Source: Ancrocorticia populi (lineage in GTDB: Bacteria > Actinomycetota > Actinomycetes > Actinomycetales > Actinomycetaceae). Taken from it: DNA of 64,000 nt. Under the pieces are notes generated by a model. That model was given only the letters and a program-made list of their open reading frames with translations, made no database searches and had not been told where the DNA came from. Shown one piece after another: positions 1 to 8,628 of the stretch (within the stretch, counting starts at the first letter, position 1; every line of letters begins with the position of its first letter). The position numbers and the translations under genes are program-made. Location of the stretch: the NCBI RefSeq assembly GCF_003123745.1, contig NZ_QETB01000001.1:1016389-1080388 (forward strand). The letters are read 5' to 3'.

Positions 1-684
1 GAAAACGGCATGGTGCCCGAGGGCCTGCTCAACTACCTCGGGCTGCTCGGTTGGTCTATCGCCGCCGATCGGGACGTCTTCTCCAAGGAGGAGATGATTG
101 AGGCGTTTGACATCGAGGATGTGAACCCGAACCCCGCTCGTTTCGATGAGAAGAAGTGCATCGCCATCAACGCGGACCACATCCGCCTATTGGACGAAGA
201 CGATTTCCGCGGGCGGCTGGTGCCCTATCTTCATCGCGAGGGTGTGGTTTCCGCGAGCACTTACTCGGACTTGCCCGAGGGCGAGCGCGCCATTCTTGAC
301 GCCGCCGCACCCTTGGCTCAAACCCGCATGCAGCTTTTGGGGGAGGCTCCCGATCTGATGCGCTTCCTGTTTATTGGGGCGGAAGGGATCGAGTACAACG
401 AGAAGGCCATCTCCAAGCTGCGCGACACCGCGCCGACCGTGCTTGAGGCCGCCGCTGAGGTGTTTGAAGGGCTGCAGGAGTTTGACGCCGAGCACGTCAA
501 GGCCGCCCTAGATGCCAAGCTCGTGGAGGAGATGGGCATCAAGCCCCGCTTCGCCTTCGGCCCGCTTTTCGTGGCGATGACGGGCACCAACGTGTCCCTG
601 CCCGTGGTGGATTCCATCGCCATTTTGGGTAAGGACGAGGCCATTAAGCGTATTCGCCAGCTTCAGCCAAAGCTCGGGGAGTAG
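1..684 (+). CDS. gltX: Glutamyl-tRNA synthetase, C-terminal part (gene starts before the window)
   Basis: Open from the first base in frame 1 and ends with TAG at 682-684, so only the last 227 residues are present. The visible part begins with the ENGMVPEGLLNYLGLLGW stretch typical of the region just after the KMSKS loop of class I GluRS, and continues into the helical anticodon-binding C-terminal domain. The enzyme charges tRNA-Glu in the cytoplasm, and in actinobacteria usually also tRNA-Gln for later amidation. The HIGH and KMSKS catalytic motifs lie upstream of the window and cannot be checked. Context fits: tRNA-Gln and two tRNA-Glu genes follow within 2 kb. Confidence 0.93.
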   Translation, partial: ENGMVPEGLLNYLGLLGWSIAADRDVFSKEEMIEAFDIEDVNPNPARFDEKKCIAINADHIRLLDEDDFRGRLVPYLHREGVVSASTYSDLPEGERAILDAAAPLAQTRMQLLGEAPDLMRFLFIGAEGIEYNEKAISKLRDTAPTVLEAAAEVFEGLQEFDAEHVKAALDAKLVEEMGIKPRFAFGPLFVAMTGTNVSLPVVDSIAILGKDEAIKRIRQLQPKLGE

Positions 685-702
685 TGTTTCTTCGGCCCTT
701 AT

Positions 703-909
703 ATGCCGACGACGACGCCAACGTCCTCGCCGCCTTCTCCTCTAACCCGGCTATGGGCCGTTGCCCGCGCCGCTGGGTTCATCAAGGAAGGCACCGAGCG
801 GGGCAAGTTTTTGATTGGCGGGCAACGCATCGACGTTGACACGTACGGCCGCCTGCGCACCGATCCGTTCCCGGACACGGCTCCGCTGGAAGTTCGGCAG
901 TGGCGGTAG
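703..909 (+). CDS. Small hypothetical protein, 68 aa
   Basis: A short open frame starting 18 nt after gltX and ending at TAG 907-909, just before the next gene. The product has a Pro/Thr/Ser-rich start followed by a compact stretch (ARAAGFIKEGTERGKF, then a GGQRIDVDTYGRL segment). There is no convincing ribosome-binding site and I recognise no family. The frame fills the gap between gltX and the 920-2209 gene, which supports coding, but an internal start is possible. It could also be chance. Confidence 0.35.
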   Translation: MPTTTPTSSPPSPLTRLWAVARAAGFIKEGTERGKFLIGGQRIDVDTYGRLRTDPFPDTAPLEVRQWR

Positions 910-919
910 GCTAGCCCTT

Positions 920-2209
920 ATGTTTGAGAGCCGATCTGCCGAAGAGCCAACGTTAGTCAGCGTCTCCGATTGCCTGGTTCGTCCCGGCATTATTCAGCGG
1001 GCATGGTTGGTTGAGCTCGCAAAGAATCTTGCGAGCCTGTCCTCAGCAGAGGAATGGGGAAGTGGTCTCGCTAATCTGCGGGCGTTTGATATAGGCATTG
1101 CTCAGGCAGCCAGTCCGGGCGGGATGATGGTGCTGACGTCCAACGAGGTGGGGGATGAGGATGAACCTGAAATTCCCGAGGAAATGCGCGCGCCCGAGAC
1201 GCGGGAGGAGCTGGCGGAAAAGTGTGAGGCGGCGGGGTTTGCAACGATCGAATGGATTGTTGCGGCGTTCGATGCTCCGGATGGCGTGCTCGCCGAAGGC
1301 GAGACAACTACGGCTGTCCTCGCGCGCCTAGCCCAGCGATCCTTGAACGATGTCACGTGCGCGTACGCGTTCGGCAACTTCGAAAAGTACATCGTGCGCG
1401 ATGTCTTTTGGGGCCCTGACGTCCGCGAACGCCTTGACCGGCTCTCCCTCCGAATCATCGAACTGCCCGGATTGGAGTGGCTCACCGAGGAGTTCGCTCC
1501 GGAAAACTATGGTTACCACTGGGTTTTGGAAGAGTCCGAGGCGCCCCTATTATCGCAAGCGAGGCCCGGTGAGAAGCTCCCGGCCTCCGCGGTGCAGATG
1601 TACAGTCCACGCCGTCTCACCAAAGAGCGGCGTACTTTCGATCGCCAAGTCAAGACGATCGAAAAGGAACTCGTAGACTTCCCGCGCATCATCGGTGTTG
1701 GCTGGGATGCAGTTTCCCAGTCTGCGCTGCGCCTCGTTCCGAGCTACCGAACCACCTCGCCAACGTGGTTTTATGGCGGTGAGGATGACGAGACCGATTG
1801 GGAAACTTGCGTATGTACGAATCAGGTTCTTGGCGACGACGCCGGAGACCTCTCCCTCTCATCCCTCACTCAAGCGGACCTGCCCAAGCGCCCCTACCGG
1901 ATCGCCACGATTCACAGCGGGCAGGACTGGGTAGATCTGGTCCTCAAATACCCAATGATCGTGGTGCCAAACGGTGACACGCAGACCTTCGAAATGTGGA
2001 GCGGAACGGCTCATGGCACTTGGGTGGTACTTGATTGGGAGGCGTTGGCAGAGGATCTAGATGGCGTATACCTAAGCGTGCTCGGGGCGCTCGATGCCGC
2101 CTACGTGCCGTACGGTGTTAGCGTTGGCGGGCAGGAACTGTGGACGATGATGACGGGTTGGGTCCCGGGATCGGTCATGTGGGTGCGCGATCCATTGGCC
2201 GAGCTGTGA
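920..2209 (+). CDS. Hypothetical protein, about 429 aa, no recognised family
   Basis: Cytosolic-looking acidic protein without signal peptide or membrane segments. The frame is open back to an ATG at 815, but that start would overlap the preceding small gene and adds an Arg-rich segment unlike the rest. ATG 920 (MFESRSAEEPTL) is therefore preferred; its ribosome-binding site is weak. Visible traits are an acidic patch near residue 85-110, Trp-rich stretches around residues 290-320 and 370-420, and an unusual CVCT near residue 304. It ends just before the tRNA cluster. I do not recognise the family. Codon use looks ordinary for the genome, so a resident gene is more likely than a transferred one. 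Confidence 0.7.
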   Translation: MFESRSAEEPTLVSVSDCLVRPGIIQRAWLVELAKNLASLSSAEEWGSGLANLRAFDIGIAQAASPGGMMVLTSNEVGDEDEPEIPEEMRAPETREELAEKCEAAGFATIEWIVAAFDAPDGVLAEGETTTAVLARLAQRSLNDVTCAYAFGNFEKYIVRDVFWGPDVRERLDRLSLRIIELPGLEWLTEEFAPENYGYHWVLEESEAPLLSQARPGEKLPASAVQMYSPRRLTKERRTFDRQVKTIEKELVDFPRIIGVGWDAVSQSALRLVPSYRTTSPTWFYGGEDDETDWETCVCTNQVLGDDAGDLSLSSLTQADLPKRPYRIATIHSGQDWVDLVLKYPMIVVPNGDTQTFEMWSGTAHGTWVVLDWEALAEDLDGVYLSVLGALDAAYVPYGVSVGGQELWTMMTGWVPGSVMWVRDPLAEL

Positions 2210-2309
2210 CTCACGTATCAGCCTTTCCAGTTTGAAAGTCGAGGCGTGCAACGGTAGAGTTTCATGCTGTCGCCGATCGAGGTAGCGCCTCGAAAAGTGG
2301 CTAATCCCT

Positions 2310-2381
2310 TGGGGTATGGTGTAATTGGCAACACAACGGTTTCTGGTACCGTCATTCTAGGTTCGAGTCCTGGTACCCCAG
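2310..2381 (+). tRNA. tRNA-Gln (anticodon CTG)
   Basis: Acceptor halves TGGGGTA (2310-2316) and TACCCCA (2374-2380) pair fully, with discriminator G at 2381. The T-loop reads GTTCGAGTCC and the anticodon CTG is at 2343-2345, decoding CAG. No CCA is encoded. It sits 100 nt after the preceding hypothetical gene and is the first of three clustered tRNA genes. Confidence 0.95.
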
Positions 2382-2421
2382 CGAACAAGGTCATACTTGG
2401 TTCAGGCGCTTAGGCGCGAGA

Positions 2422-2494
2422 GCCCCCATCGTCTAGCGGCCTAGGACATCGCCCTCTCACGGCGGTAACACCGGTTCAAATCCGGTTGGGGGTA
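2422..2494 (+). tRNA. tRNA-Glu (anticodon CTC), copy 1
   Basis: Acceptor GCCCCCA pairs with TGGGGGT, with a G-U pair at the first position, and discriminator A at 2494. The anticodon loop CTCTCAC gives CTC, decoding GAG. T-arm is ACCGGTTCAAATCCGGT. No CCA is encoded. The sequence is identical base for base to the second copy 105 nt downstream. Confidence 0.96.
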
Positions 2495-2526
2495 CGAAGC
2501 TTCCAACTTATGTTGAAAGTAGCTAG

Positions 2527-2599
2527 GCCCCCATCGTCTAGCGGCCTAGGACATCGCCCTCTCACGGCGGTAACACCGGTTCAAATCCGGTTGGGGGTA
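2527..2599 (+). tRNA. tRNA-Glu (anticodon CTC), copy 2
   Basis: A perfect 73-nt duplicate of the tRNA-Glu at 2422-2494, with the same CTC anticodon and the same G-U first acceptor pair. Only about 32 nt of different sequence separates the copies, so this is a tandem duplication or a gene pair kept identical by conversion. A strong terminator follows within 10 nt. Confidence 0.96.
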
Positions 2600-2605
2600 C
2601 CACGG

Positions 2606-2633
2606 TCCCGTGCGGTTACGCACGGGATTTTTT
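2606..2633 (+). terminator. Rho-independent terminator after the tRNA cluster
   Basis: Stem CCCGTGCG / CGCACGGG (2607-2614 and 2619-2626) with loop GTTA, extended by a T-A pair, and followed by a run of six T. It ends the tRNA-Gln/Glu transcript. Confidence 0.93.
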
Positions 2634-2712
2634 GCGTATTGGACAGCAGTGCCATTGCTCGTCACATGTACACCCGAAGTATTCCCCACCATCAGACGCT
2701 GCGTGAAAGAAA

Positions 2713-2754
2713 TTGCTGCAAATTACTTGCAATCGGTGTGACCTCCGATATAGT
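2713..2754 (+). promoter_or_regulatory. Promoter with overlapping TTGC/GCAA operator before the amylase-pullulanase gene
   Basis: A sigma70-like promoter is visible: -35 TTGCAA at 2727-2732, a 16-nt spacer, -10 TATAGT at 2749-2754, about 65 nt before the gene's start. Upstream and overlapping it are the palindrome TTGCTGCAA (2713-2721) and an inverted pair GCAA (2718-2721) / TTGC (2727-2730). TTGC...GCAA half-sites are common for LacI-family maltose regulators in Gram-positives. That a MalR-type repressor acts here is inference; no such regulator gene is in the window. Confidence 0.5.
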
Positions 2755-2824
2755 AGTGACATCCAGCTCTGACAAATGTTTGTGAGAGTGTTGATAAATC
2801 ACCATTAAGTGCGAAGGGGCATGA

Positions 2825-5800
2825 ATGCAACAGATGAAACGAAAGTCTGGCAAACGCAGCATTTGGGGCAAAATCGTCGCTGGGGCTGCAAGTGTTGCAG
2901 TGGCGACGGCCGGGCTTATCTCAGGAATGCCCACCGCGCCAGCCGAGGCAAAGCTGGAAGCAGACAATGACGCGATCGCAGTGTTGTTCTCCTACCCATG
3001 GAACGATATTGCCGAACAGTGCGAGACCACACTCGGCCCTGCCGGCTACGGCTACGTGCAAACCTCACCGCCTCAAGAGCATATTCAGGGGGAGGCATGG
3101 TGGACGTACTACCAGCCGGTCTCCTACGATCTCAACTCGCGGCTCGGCACTGAGGCAGAGTTCCAAGACATGATCGGCCGCTGCAAGGACGCAGGCGTTG
3201 GCGTGATCGCCGACGTGGTGGTCAACCATATGTCGGGCCAACCCGAGGGCGGTAAGGGTTTTAATGGCACCAAATTCGAGTACGAGAATTACCCGGGCCT
3301 CTACGATCCTTCCGATTTCAACTCCTACAAGGGCGAAGGCGGGCCAGAGGAGCCTTGCTCTGAGAACATCGAGGATTACACGAACCGCTGGGAGGTCCAG
3401 ACTTGCCGGCTCGTCGGCCTATCAGACCTGAATACCTCAAAGCCCGAAGTCCAAGACAAGATCGCGGGCTACATGAACGAACTCGCCGATATGGGCGTGG
3501 CGGGCTTCCGCGTGGACGCTGTGAAGCACATCCCGGCCACAGACATGGAGGAGATCTGGGGCAAGGTCAAGAACAACGATGACCTTTACATGGTCCAAGA
3601 GGTGATCCGCGGCGGCGGCGAGCCGATCGGCCCCGAGGAATACGCCAACATCGGCGATGTCCACGAGTTCGAATACGCCACCCAAATCCGCACGGCCTTT
3701 CAGAGCAATCAGGTGGGTGATCTCCTGAGCAAGGGTGGTATCGGAATCGGCTCGGACTGGGACATGCTAAACAGCGATCAGGCCGCAGTGTTCGTGGATA
3801 ACCACGATACGGAGCGCAACGGCCAGACACTCTCCTATAAGGATGGCCGCACCTACGATCTGGCGCAGGCCTTCACTTTGGCGTGGAACTACAGCTCTCC
3901 CTCGATCCATTCGGGCTACGCGTTCACCGATTATGATGCGGGCCCGGCCCAAGACGCCGACGGCAAGGTCCTTTCGCCCTCCAAGGAAAACGGCTGGACC
4001 TTCAAGCATTCGCAGAACAACATCGCGAACATGGTGGGCTTCCACAATGAGGTCGCAGGCCAAGATGTGAACAATCAGTGGACGGACGAGGGCAACAACG
4101 CCATCGCCTTCGGCCGCGGCACCACTGGCTTCTTCGCCATGAATAACGGCGCCGAAGCACTCGACGTCACCCTCACAACCAACCTTGAAGACGGCATCTA
4201 CTACAACGTCTTTGCTGCAACCCACAACAATGAAGACGACACGTGGACAGGCCCAACCGTCACGGTCAAGGACGGCAAGATCGCCGCCTCGATCGACGGC
4301 CAAAGCGCCATTGCTCTGTCCACAGATGCCATAGCGGACACTGAGTGCGCGGAAACATCCGCCCCGACCCAGCCCACCGGTCTCACGGGCACTGCAACCT
4401 ACAGCTCGGTCAAGCTCTCGTGGAATGAATCCACCAACACTTGTGGTGGAATCACCTACCAGATTGAGCGCACGAACACCGCCACTGGCGAATCGGAAAC
4501 TCTGACCGCACCTTCCGCCCAGCTGACGGACAAGAACCTTCCCGAATCCACCGAGTTCACTTACAAGGTCACGGCGAAGGACAAAGCCGGCCAGGTCTCG
4601 GCCGCCTCCGATCGATTCACGATCACAACGGCCGCAAAGCCCGAGGGAACCTACACCACGGTGTACCTCAAGGCCCCCACCGGTTGGACGAATGCCAACT
4701 TCCACTACTCCACAACGGGAGATAGTGGCTGGACAGACATGCCCGGTGTGGAGATGGATGCCTACGATGAGGTGCCCGGCTGGTTCGTGGTTGACGTCCT
4801 AACGGACGATGCCACCCAGATCGAAGCCAACTTCAACACCAACTCCGGCGGCGAATGGCTGAGCAAAGGAACGGGGAAGAACGGCAACTATCTGATCCCC
4901 GCTGGCGAAGGCCCACAGATGGTCAATGGTTCGAAGGTAACCGCGGGTACGCCTTCGTCCGATGAGACGGATCCCGGTACGGATGAATCGCGCTACGCCG
5001 TGGGCACCTTCCAGAAGGCTCTCGGCTGCGGGGATGATTGGGCCGCCGATTGTGAGGAAACAGCTCTGACCTACAACTCGGATTATGAGCTTTGGCTCGG
5101 CGAGCTCGATATTGCCGTGGGTGATCACGAGCTGAAGATCACTGATGGAACGTGGGATAACAGCTGGGGAACGCCCGCCGGAGACAACATCGCCTTCACG
5201 GCAACGGCCGATCCTACCCACATCATCCATTCGCCGGCTACGCACGAAACCGTTGCCGCCCCACAATCTGAGCTGTACACGGTTGCTGGCGATTGGCAAG
5301 GCGCCGTTGGCTGTGGCACCTGGGAGGAAAATTGTCTCGGATCGGTGATGTTCCCGCAAGATGATGGCACGTACCGCCTCACCACGGGCAATATCCCCGC
5401 AGGTAACTACGGATTCAAGGTGGTTAAGGGCTTTAACTGGGACACCTCGTGGGGAGACAATGGCGGTAACGTCACTTTCTCAACCAACGAAGGGGAAAAT
5501 GTGACCTTCATTTTCGATCCCGCCACGAAGCAGGTTTCCGTCGAGGTCTCCAATCCGCCGCTGGCAGGCACGGGCGAATCCCGCGCGTACTGGATTGGCC
5601 CCGATACGATCGCTTGGCCCACCTCCTTGGGTGGTAGCGAGTTTGGTTTAGTTGGGAACGACGACGACGTGACGCTCACGCCGGACGATCTGACCGACGA
5701 GCAGAAGGCGTCATTCCCACGAATCAAGAGTGGTTATACCGCTCTGCGTGTGAGTACTGATGGAGATCTTGACGAAACGGTTCGCGAGATCCTCAAGGGC

Positions 5801-8521
5801 TCGGTCCAGATCGAGGCAACTGAAGACGGAGAGACGGTGGCTCAGACGGGCGCACAGATCGCCGGCGTGGTGGATGCCCTCTATCCGGGCGCTGCGGAGC
5901 GCGATCTCGGGCTGACTTGGGATGGAGATACCCCAACTCTCAGCGTGTGGGCACCCACGGCAACCGAGGTGACGCTTCAGCTCGAGGATCAAGAGATCGC
6001 CGCGGAGCGGGACGAAGATGGCGTGTGGATGGTAGTGGGAGAGCCCTCGTGGAAGGGCGCTGGCTACCTCTGGAACGTTGACGTATTCGTGCCGTCCCAG
6101 GGCGAAGTGGTAACTAACCAGGTGACAGATCCCTACTCGGTGGCACTCACAACCGATTCTAAGCAATCGGTGATCGCAGACCTCACCGATCCGGAGCTGT
6201 ACCCGGAGGAGTGGAACAACAGCCCAGATGCTCCCGCCACACCGGCGGCAGAGACCATCTACGAGCTGCACGTGCGCGACTTCTCCATTGCCGATGAGAC
6301 GGTTCCTGAGGATCTTCGTGGAACTTACAAGGCCTTCACGCAGAGCAACTCGGACGGCGTCAAGCACCTGACCGAGCTCTCGGACGCGGGAATGACCACA
6401 GTGCACCTTCTCCCGACCTTCGACATCGCAAGCTCGTCAATCCCGGAGTCTCGCGAAAACCAACTGGTACCGGAAATCGGAGGCGGGGATCCGTCGTCGG
6501 AAAATCAACAAGCAGCCGTGGCTGCCGTACAAGATGAGGATGGCTTCAACTGGGGCTACGATCCCTACCACTGGTCAACACCGGAAGGTTCGTACGCGAC
6601 CAATGGCCATCAGGACGGTGCGGCGCGAACCCGCGAGTACCGCGACATGGTTTCGGCCCTGCACGGGATGGGGCTGCGTGTGGTAGCCGATCAGGTGTTT
6701 AACCACACCTCAGCGTCCGGACAGGCGGATGAGGCGGTTCTGGATCGGATCGTGCCAGGCTATTATCACAGGCTGGATGCCAAGGGTGCGATCGAGACCT
6801 CCACCTGCTGCCAGAACATCGCAACCGAGAACGTGATGGCCGGCAAGATGATGGTCGATTCCGTGGAATTGTGGGCCACCCAGTACGGCGTGGACGGATT
6901 CCGGTTCGATCTCATGGGGCATCACACCCTTCAGAACATGGTGGATATTCGGGAGATGCTGGACGGCCTGACTCTTGAGAAGGACGGCGTAAACGGTAAG
7001 GAGATCTATCTTTACGGTGAGGGCTGGGACTTCGGCGAGGTTGAAGGCGATGCTCTGTTCAAGCAGGCAACCCAGGCAAACATTGGCGGTACCGGTATCG
7101 GTGCGTTCAATGATCGGCTTCGCGATGCCGTGCGCGGGGGCGGCCCGTTCGATTCGGATCAGAGGACCTATCAGGGCTTCGGATCCGGGCTGTACACCGA
7201 TCCTAATGAGGTGGCGGCGGAAACTGTGCCCGAGGATGAGCAGCTGGCCAGCCTCCTGCACCAGACTGATCTAGTGCGCATCGGGCTTGCCGGCAACGTC
7301 AAGGGCGTGCAGATTTCTGCGGGAGATGGCGAATTCGTCAACTCCGAGGAGATCGATTACAACGGGGTGCCTGCCGCCTACGCGCTGGATCCAGATGAGA
7401 ACGTCAACTATGTGGATGCCCACGATAATGAGACGCTCTTCGATAACCTCGTGTGGAAGCTGCCCACAGACGCCACGATGGACACGCAGATTCGCATGAA
7501 CACGCTGAGTCTGGCCACCGCAACGCTGGGGCAATCACCCTCGTTCTGGCACGCAGGAACGGACATGCTGCGCTCGAAGTCTCTGGACCGCGATTCATAC
7601 AACTCCGGCGATCACTTCAACGCGATCGATTGGACGATGCAGACCAACGGGTACGCGAACGGCCTCCCGATGAAGGGCGTGAACGGCGAGAAGTGGCCGC
7701 TCATGACGCCACTCCTAGAGAACGCATCGAAGGTGCCTGCGCCTGAGGATATTGAGGCGGCGAACAAGATGTCGCTTGATCTGCTCAAGGTGCGCAGCTC
7801 GAGCCCGCTGTTCAGCTTGGGCAGTGGAGAGTTGGTCAAGGAGCGCGTCAGCTTCCCGAACGGTGGAGCCGGGGCAACGCCCGGGCTGCTCGTGATGCAG
7901 ATTGATGATGCGGCTCCCGGGGTCATGGGTAAGGCTCTCGAGGCCAACGTGGATCTGGATGTCACGTTCAAGCAGGACATCGATCCGGATGTGGATCGTC
8001 TGGTCGTGGTGTTCAATTCCTCAGCAGATGCAATCACCGAGGAGCTGGACGGCCTGAGCGGGCACGATCTGCAGCTCTCGCCGGTTCAAGCGAACGGCTT
8101 CGATGAAGTTGTGAAGGAGACGGCGTGGGATTCGAAGACCGGGACGCTCACGATCCCGGCGCGTACCGTGGCGGTGCTCGTGGAGCCTGCCGCTGGGACG
8201 GAGCCAGGGCCAGACCCGACCGATCCGCCAACCACAGATCCGACGGAGGAGCCAACTGGAGAACCCACTGATGGGCCCACTACGGGACCGAGCGGAGAGC
8301 CTACGGACGGCACACCAGATCAGCCAACTACTGGCCCAAGCAATGGCGGTACGGATCAGCCGGGGAATGGCGCGACTGGTGGGGCAACCGCTGGCCCAGC
8401 GAATCCTGGCGATGACCTAGCCAATTCGGGAGCCAACGTGCTCGCGTTCGCAGGCCTCGCAGTTCTGCTGCTTGCGGCAGGTGGCCTTGCGCTCTATGGA
8501 CGTAGGAGCCGAGCGTCGTAG
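2825..8521 (+). CDS. Secreted, wall-anchored bifunctional alpha-amylase / pullulanase (1898 aa)
   Basis: Starch- and glycogen-degrading fusion. A Sec signal peptide (residues 1 to about 42, AEA cleavage) leads into a GH13 alpha-amylase (about 45-505; D231, E259 and D328 in FRVDAVKH, MVQEVI and VDNHD). Next come an Fn3 domain (about 513-603), a CBM25/26-like starch-binding module (608-708), and two X25/SusE-like modules (722-800, 816-908) sharing a GTFQ/GDWQ...GCG pattern. A pullulanase N2 domain (917-1015), CBM48 (about 1028-1110) and the GH13_14 pullulanase (1145-1700) follow, with signature FNWGYDPYHW and D1362, E1399, D1534. The tail is a C-terminal beta domain, a Pro/Thr/Gly linker, and LANSG (1865-1869) with a membrane segment and RRSR: a variant sortase signal. 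ATG 2825 is chosen for its spacing to GAAGGGG. It is monocistronic. Confidence 0.95.
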   Translation: MQQMKRKSGKRSIWGKIVAGAASVAVATAGLISGMPTAPAEAKLEADNDAIAVLFSYPWNDIAEQCETTLGPAGYGYVQTSPPQEHIQGEAWWTYYQPVSYDLNSRLGTEAEFQDMIGRCKDAGVGVIADVVVNHMSGQPEGGKGFNGTKFEYENYPGLYDPSDFNSYKGEGGPEEPCSENIEDYTNRWEVQTCRLVGLSDLNTSKPEVQDKIAGYMNELADMGVAGFRVDAVKHIPATDMEEIWGKVKNNDDLYMVQEVIRGGGEPIGPEEYANIGDVHEFEYATQIRTAFQSNQVGDLLSKGGIGIGSDWDMLNSDQAAVFVDNHDTERNGQTLSYKDGRTYDLAQAFTLAWNYSSPSIHSGYAFTDYDAGPAQDADGKVLSPSKENGWTFKHSQNNIANMVGFHNEVAGQDVNNQWTDEGNNAIAFGRGTTGFFAMNNGAEALDVTLTTNLEDGIYYNVFAATHNNEDDTWTGPTVTVKDGKIAASIDGQSAIALSTDAIADTECAETSAPTQPTGLTGTATYSSVKLSWNESTNTCGGITYQIERTNTATGESETLTAPSAQLTDKNLPESTEFTYKVTAKDKAGQVSAASDRFTITTAAKPEGTYTTVYLKAPTGWTNANFHYSTTGDSGWTDMPGVEMDAYDEVPGWFVVDVLTDDATQIEANFNTNSGGEWLSKGTGKNGNYLIPAGEGPQMVNGSKVTAGTPSSDETDPGTDESRYAVGTFQKALGCGDDWAADCEETALTYNSDYELWLGELDIAVGDHELKITDGTWDNSWGTPAGDNIAFTATADPTHIIHSPATHETVAAPQSELYTVAGDWQGAVGCGTWEENCLGSVMFPQDDGTYRLTTGNIPAGNYGFKVVKGFNWDTSWGDNGGNVTFSTNEGENVTFIFDPATKQVSVEVSNPPLAGTGESRAYWIGPDTIAWPTSLGGSEFGLVGNDDDVTLTPDDLTDEQKASFPRIKSGYTALRVSTDGDLDETVREILKGSVQIEATEDGETVAQTGAQIAGVVDALYPGAAERDLGLTWDGDTPTLSVWAPTATEVTLQLEDQEIAAERDEDGVWMVVGEPSWKGAGYLWNVDVFVPSQGEVVTNQVTDPYSVALTTDSKQSVIADLTDPELYPEEWNNSPDAPATPAAETIYELHVRDFSIADETVPEDLRGTYKAFTQSNSDGVKHLTELSDAGMTTVHLLPTFDIASSSIPESRENQLVPEIGGGDPSSENQQAAVAAVQDEDGFNWGYDPYHWSTPEGSYATNGHQDGAARTREYRDMVSALHGMGLRVVADQVFNHTSASGQADEAVLDRIVPGYYHRLDAKGAIETSTCCQNIATENVMAGKMMVDSVELWATQYGVDGFRFDLMGHHTLQNMVDIREMLDGLTLEKDGVNGKEIYLYGEGWDFGEVEGDALFKQATQANIGGTGIGAFNDRLRDAVRGGGPFDSDQRTYQGFGSGLYTDPNEVAAETVPEDEQLASLLHQTDLVRIGLAGNVKGVQISAGDGEFVNSEEIDYNGVPAAYALDPDENVNYVDAHDNETLFDNLVWKLPTDATMDTQIRMNTLSLATATLGQSPSFWHAGTDMLRSKSLDRDSYNSGDHFNAIDWTMQTNGYANGLPMKGVNGEKWPLMTPLLENASKVPAPEDIEAANKMSLDLLKVRSSSPLFSLGSGELVKERVSFPNGGAGATPGLLVMQIDDAAPGVMGKALEANVDLDVTFKQDIDPDVDRLVVVFNSSADAITEELDGLSGHDLQLSPVQANGFDEVVKETAWDSKTGTLTIPARTVAVLVEPAAGTEPGPDPTDPPTTDPTEEPTGEPTDGPTTGPSGEPTDGTPDQPTTGPSNGGTDQPGNGATGGATAGPANPGDDLANSGANVLAFAGLAVLLLAAGGLALYGRRSRAS

Positions 8522-8543
8522 CGGATCTCTCTAAGACGCCGCT

Positions 8544-8584
8544 GGGGGTAGGTAGTCACCTGTGGCGGGTGGCTGCCTACCCCC
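8544..8584. terminator. Long hairpin between the amylase-pullulanase and MFS genes (bidirectional terminator-like)
   Basis: GGGGGTAGGTAGTCACC (8544-8560) pairs with GGTGGCTGCCTACCCCC (8568-8584), 17 bp including two G-U pairs, loop about 7 nt. It lies between two convergent stop codons. No T run follows on either strand, so termination strength is uncertain. Confidence 0.6.
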
Positions 8585-8628
8585 TTGCGATCGGCCACCC
8601 CGAAATGCGGACTCTGAGTGTTGTGACC

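Noticed and set aside
815..919. Upstream ATG 815 as the start of the 429-residue hypothetical gene
   Set aside because: It would overlap the preceding small frame and add a basic stretch unlike the rest; ATG 920 fits spacing better, though neither has a strong ribosome-binding site.
3767..4705. Long minus-strand open frame (312 codons) inside the amylase-pullulanase gene
   Set aside because: Antisense shadow of a gene whose domains and catalytic residues are clear; the product is low-complexity Gly/Arg/Val without family resemblance.
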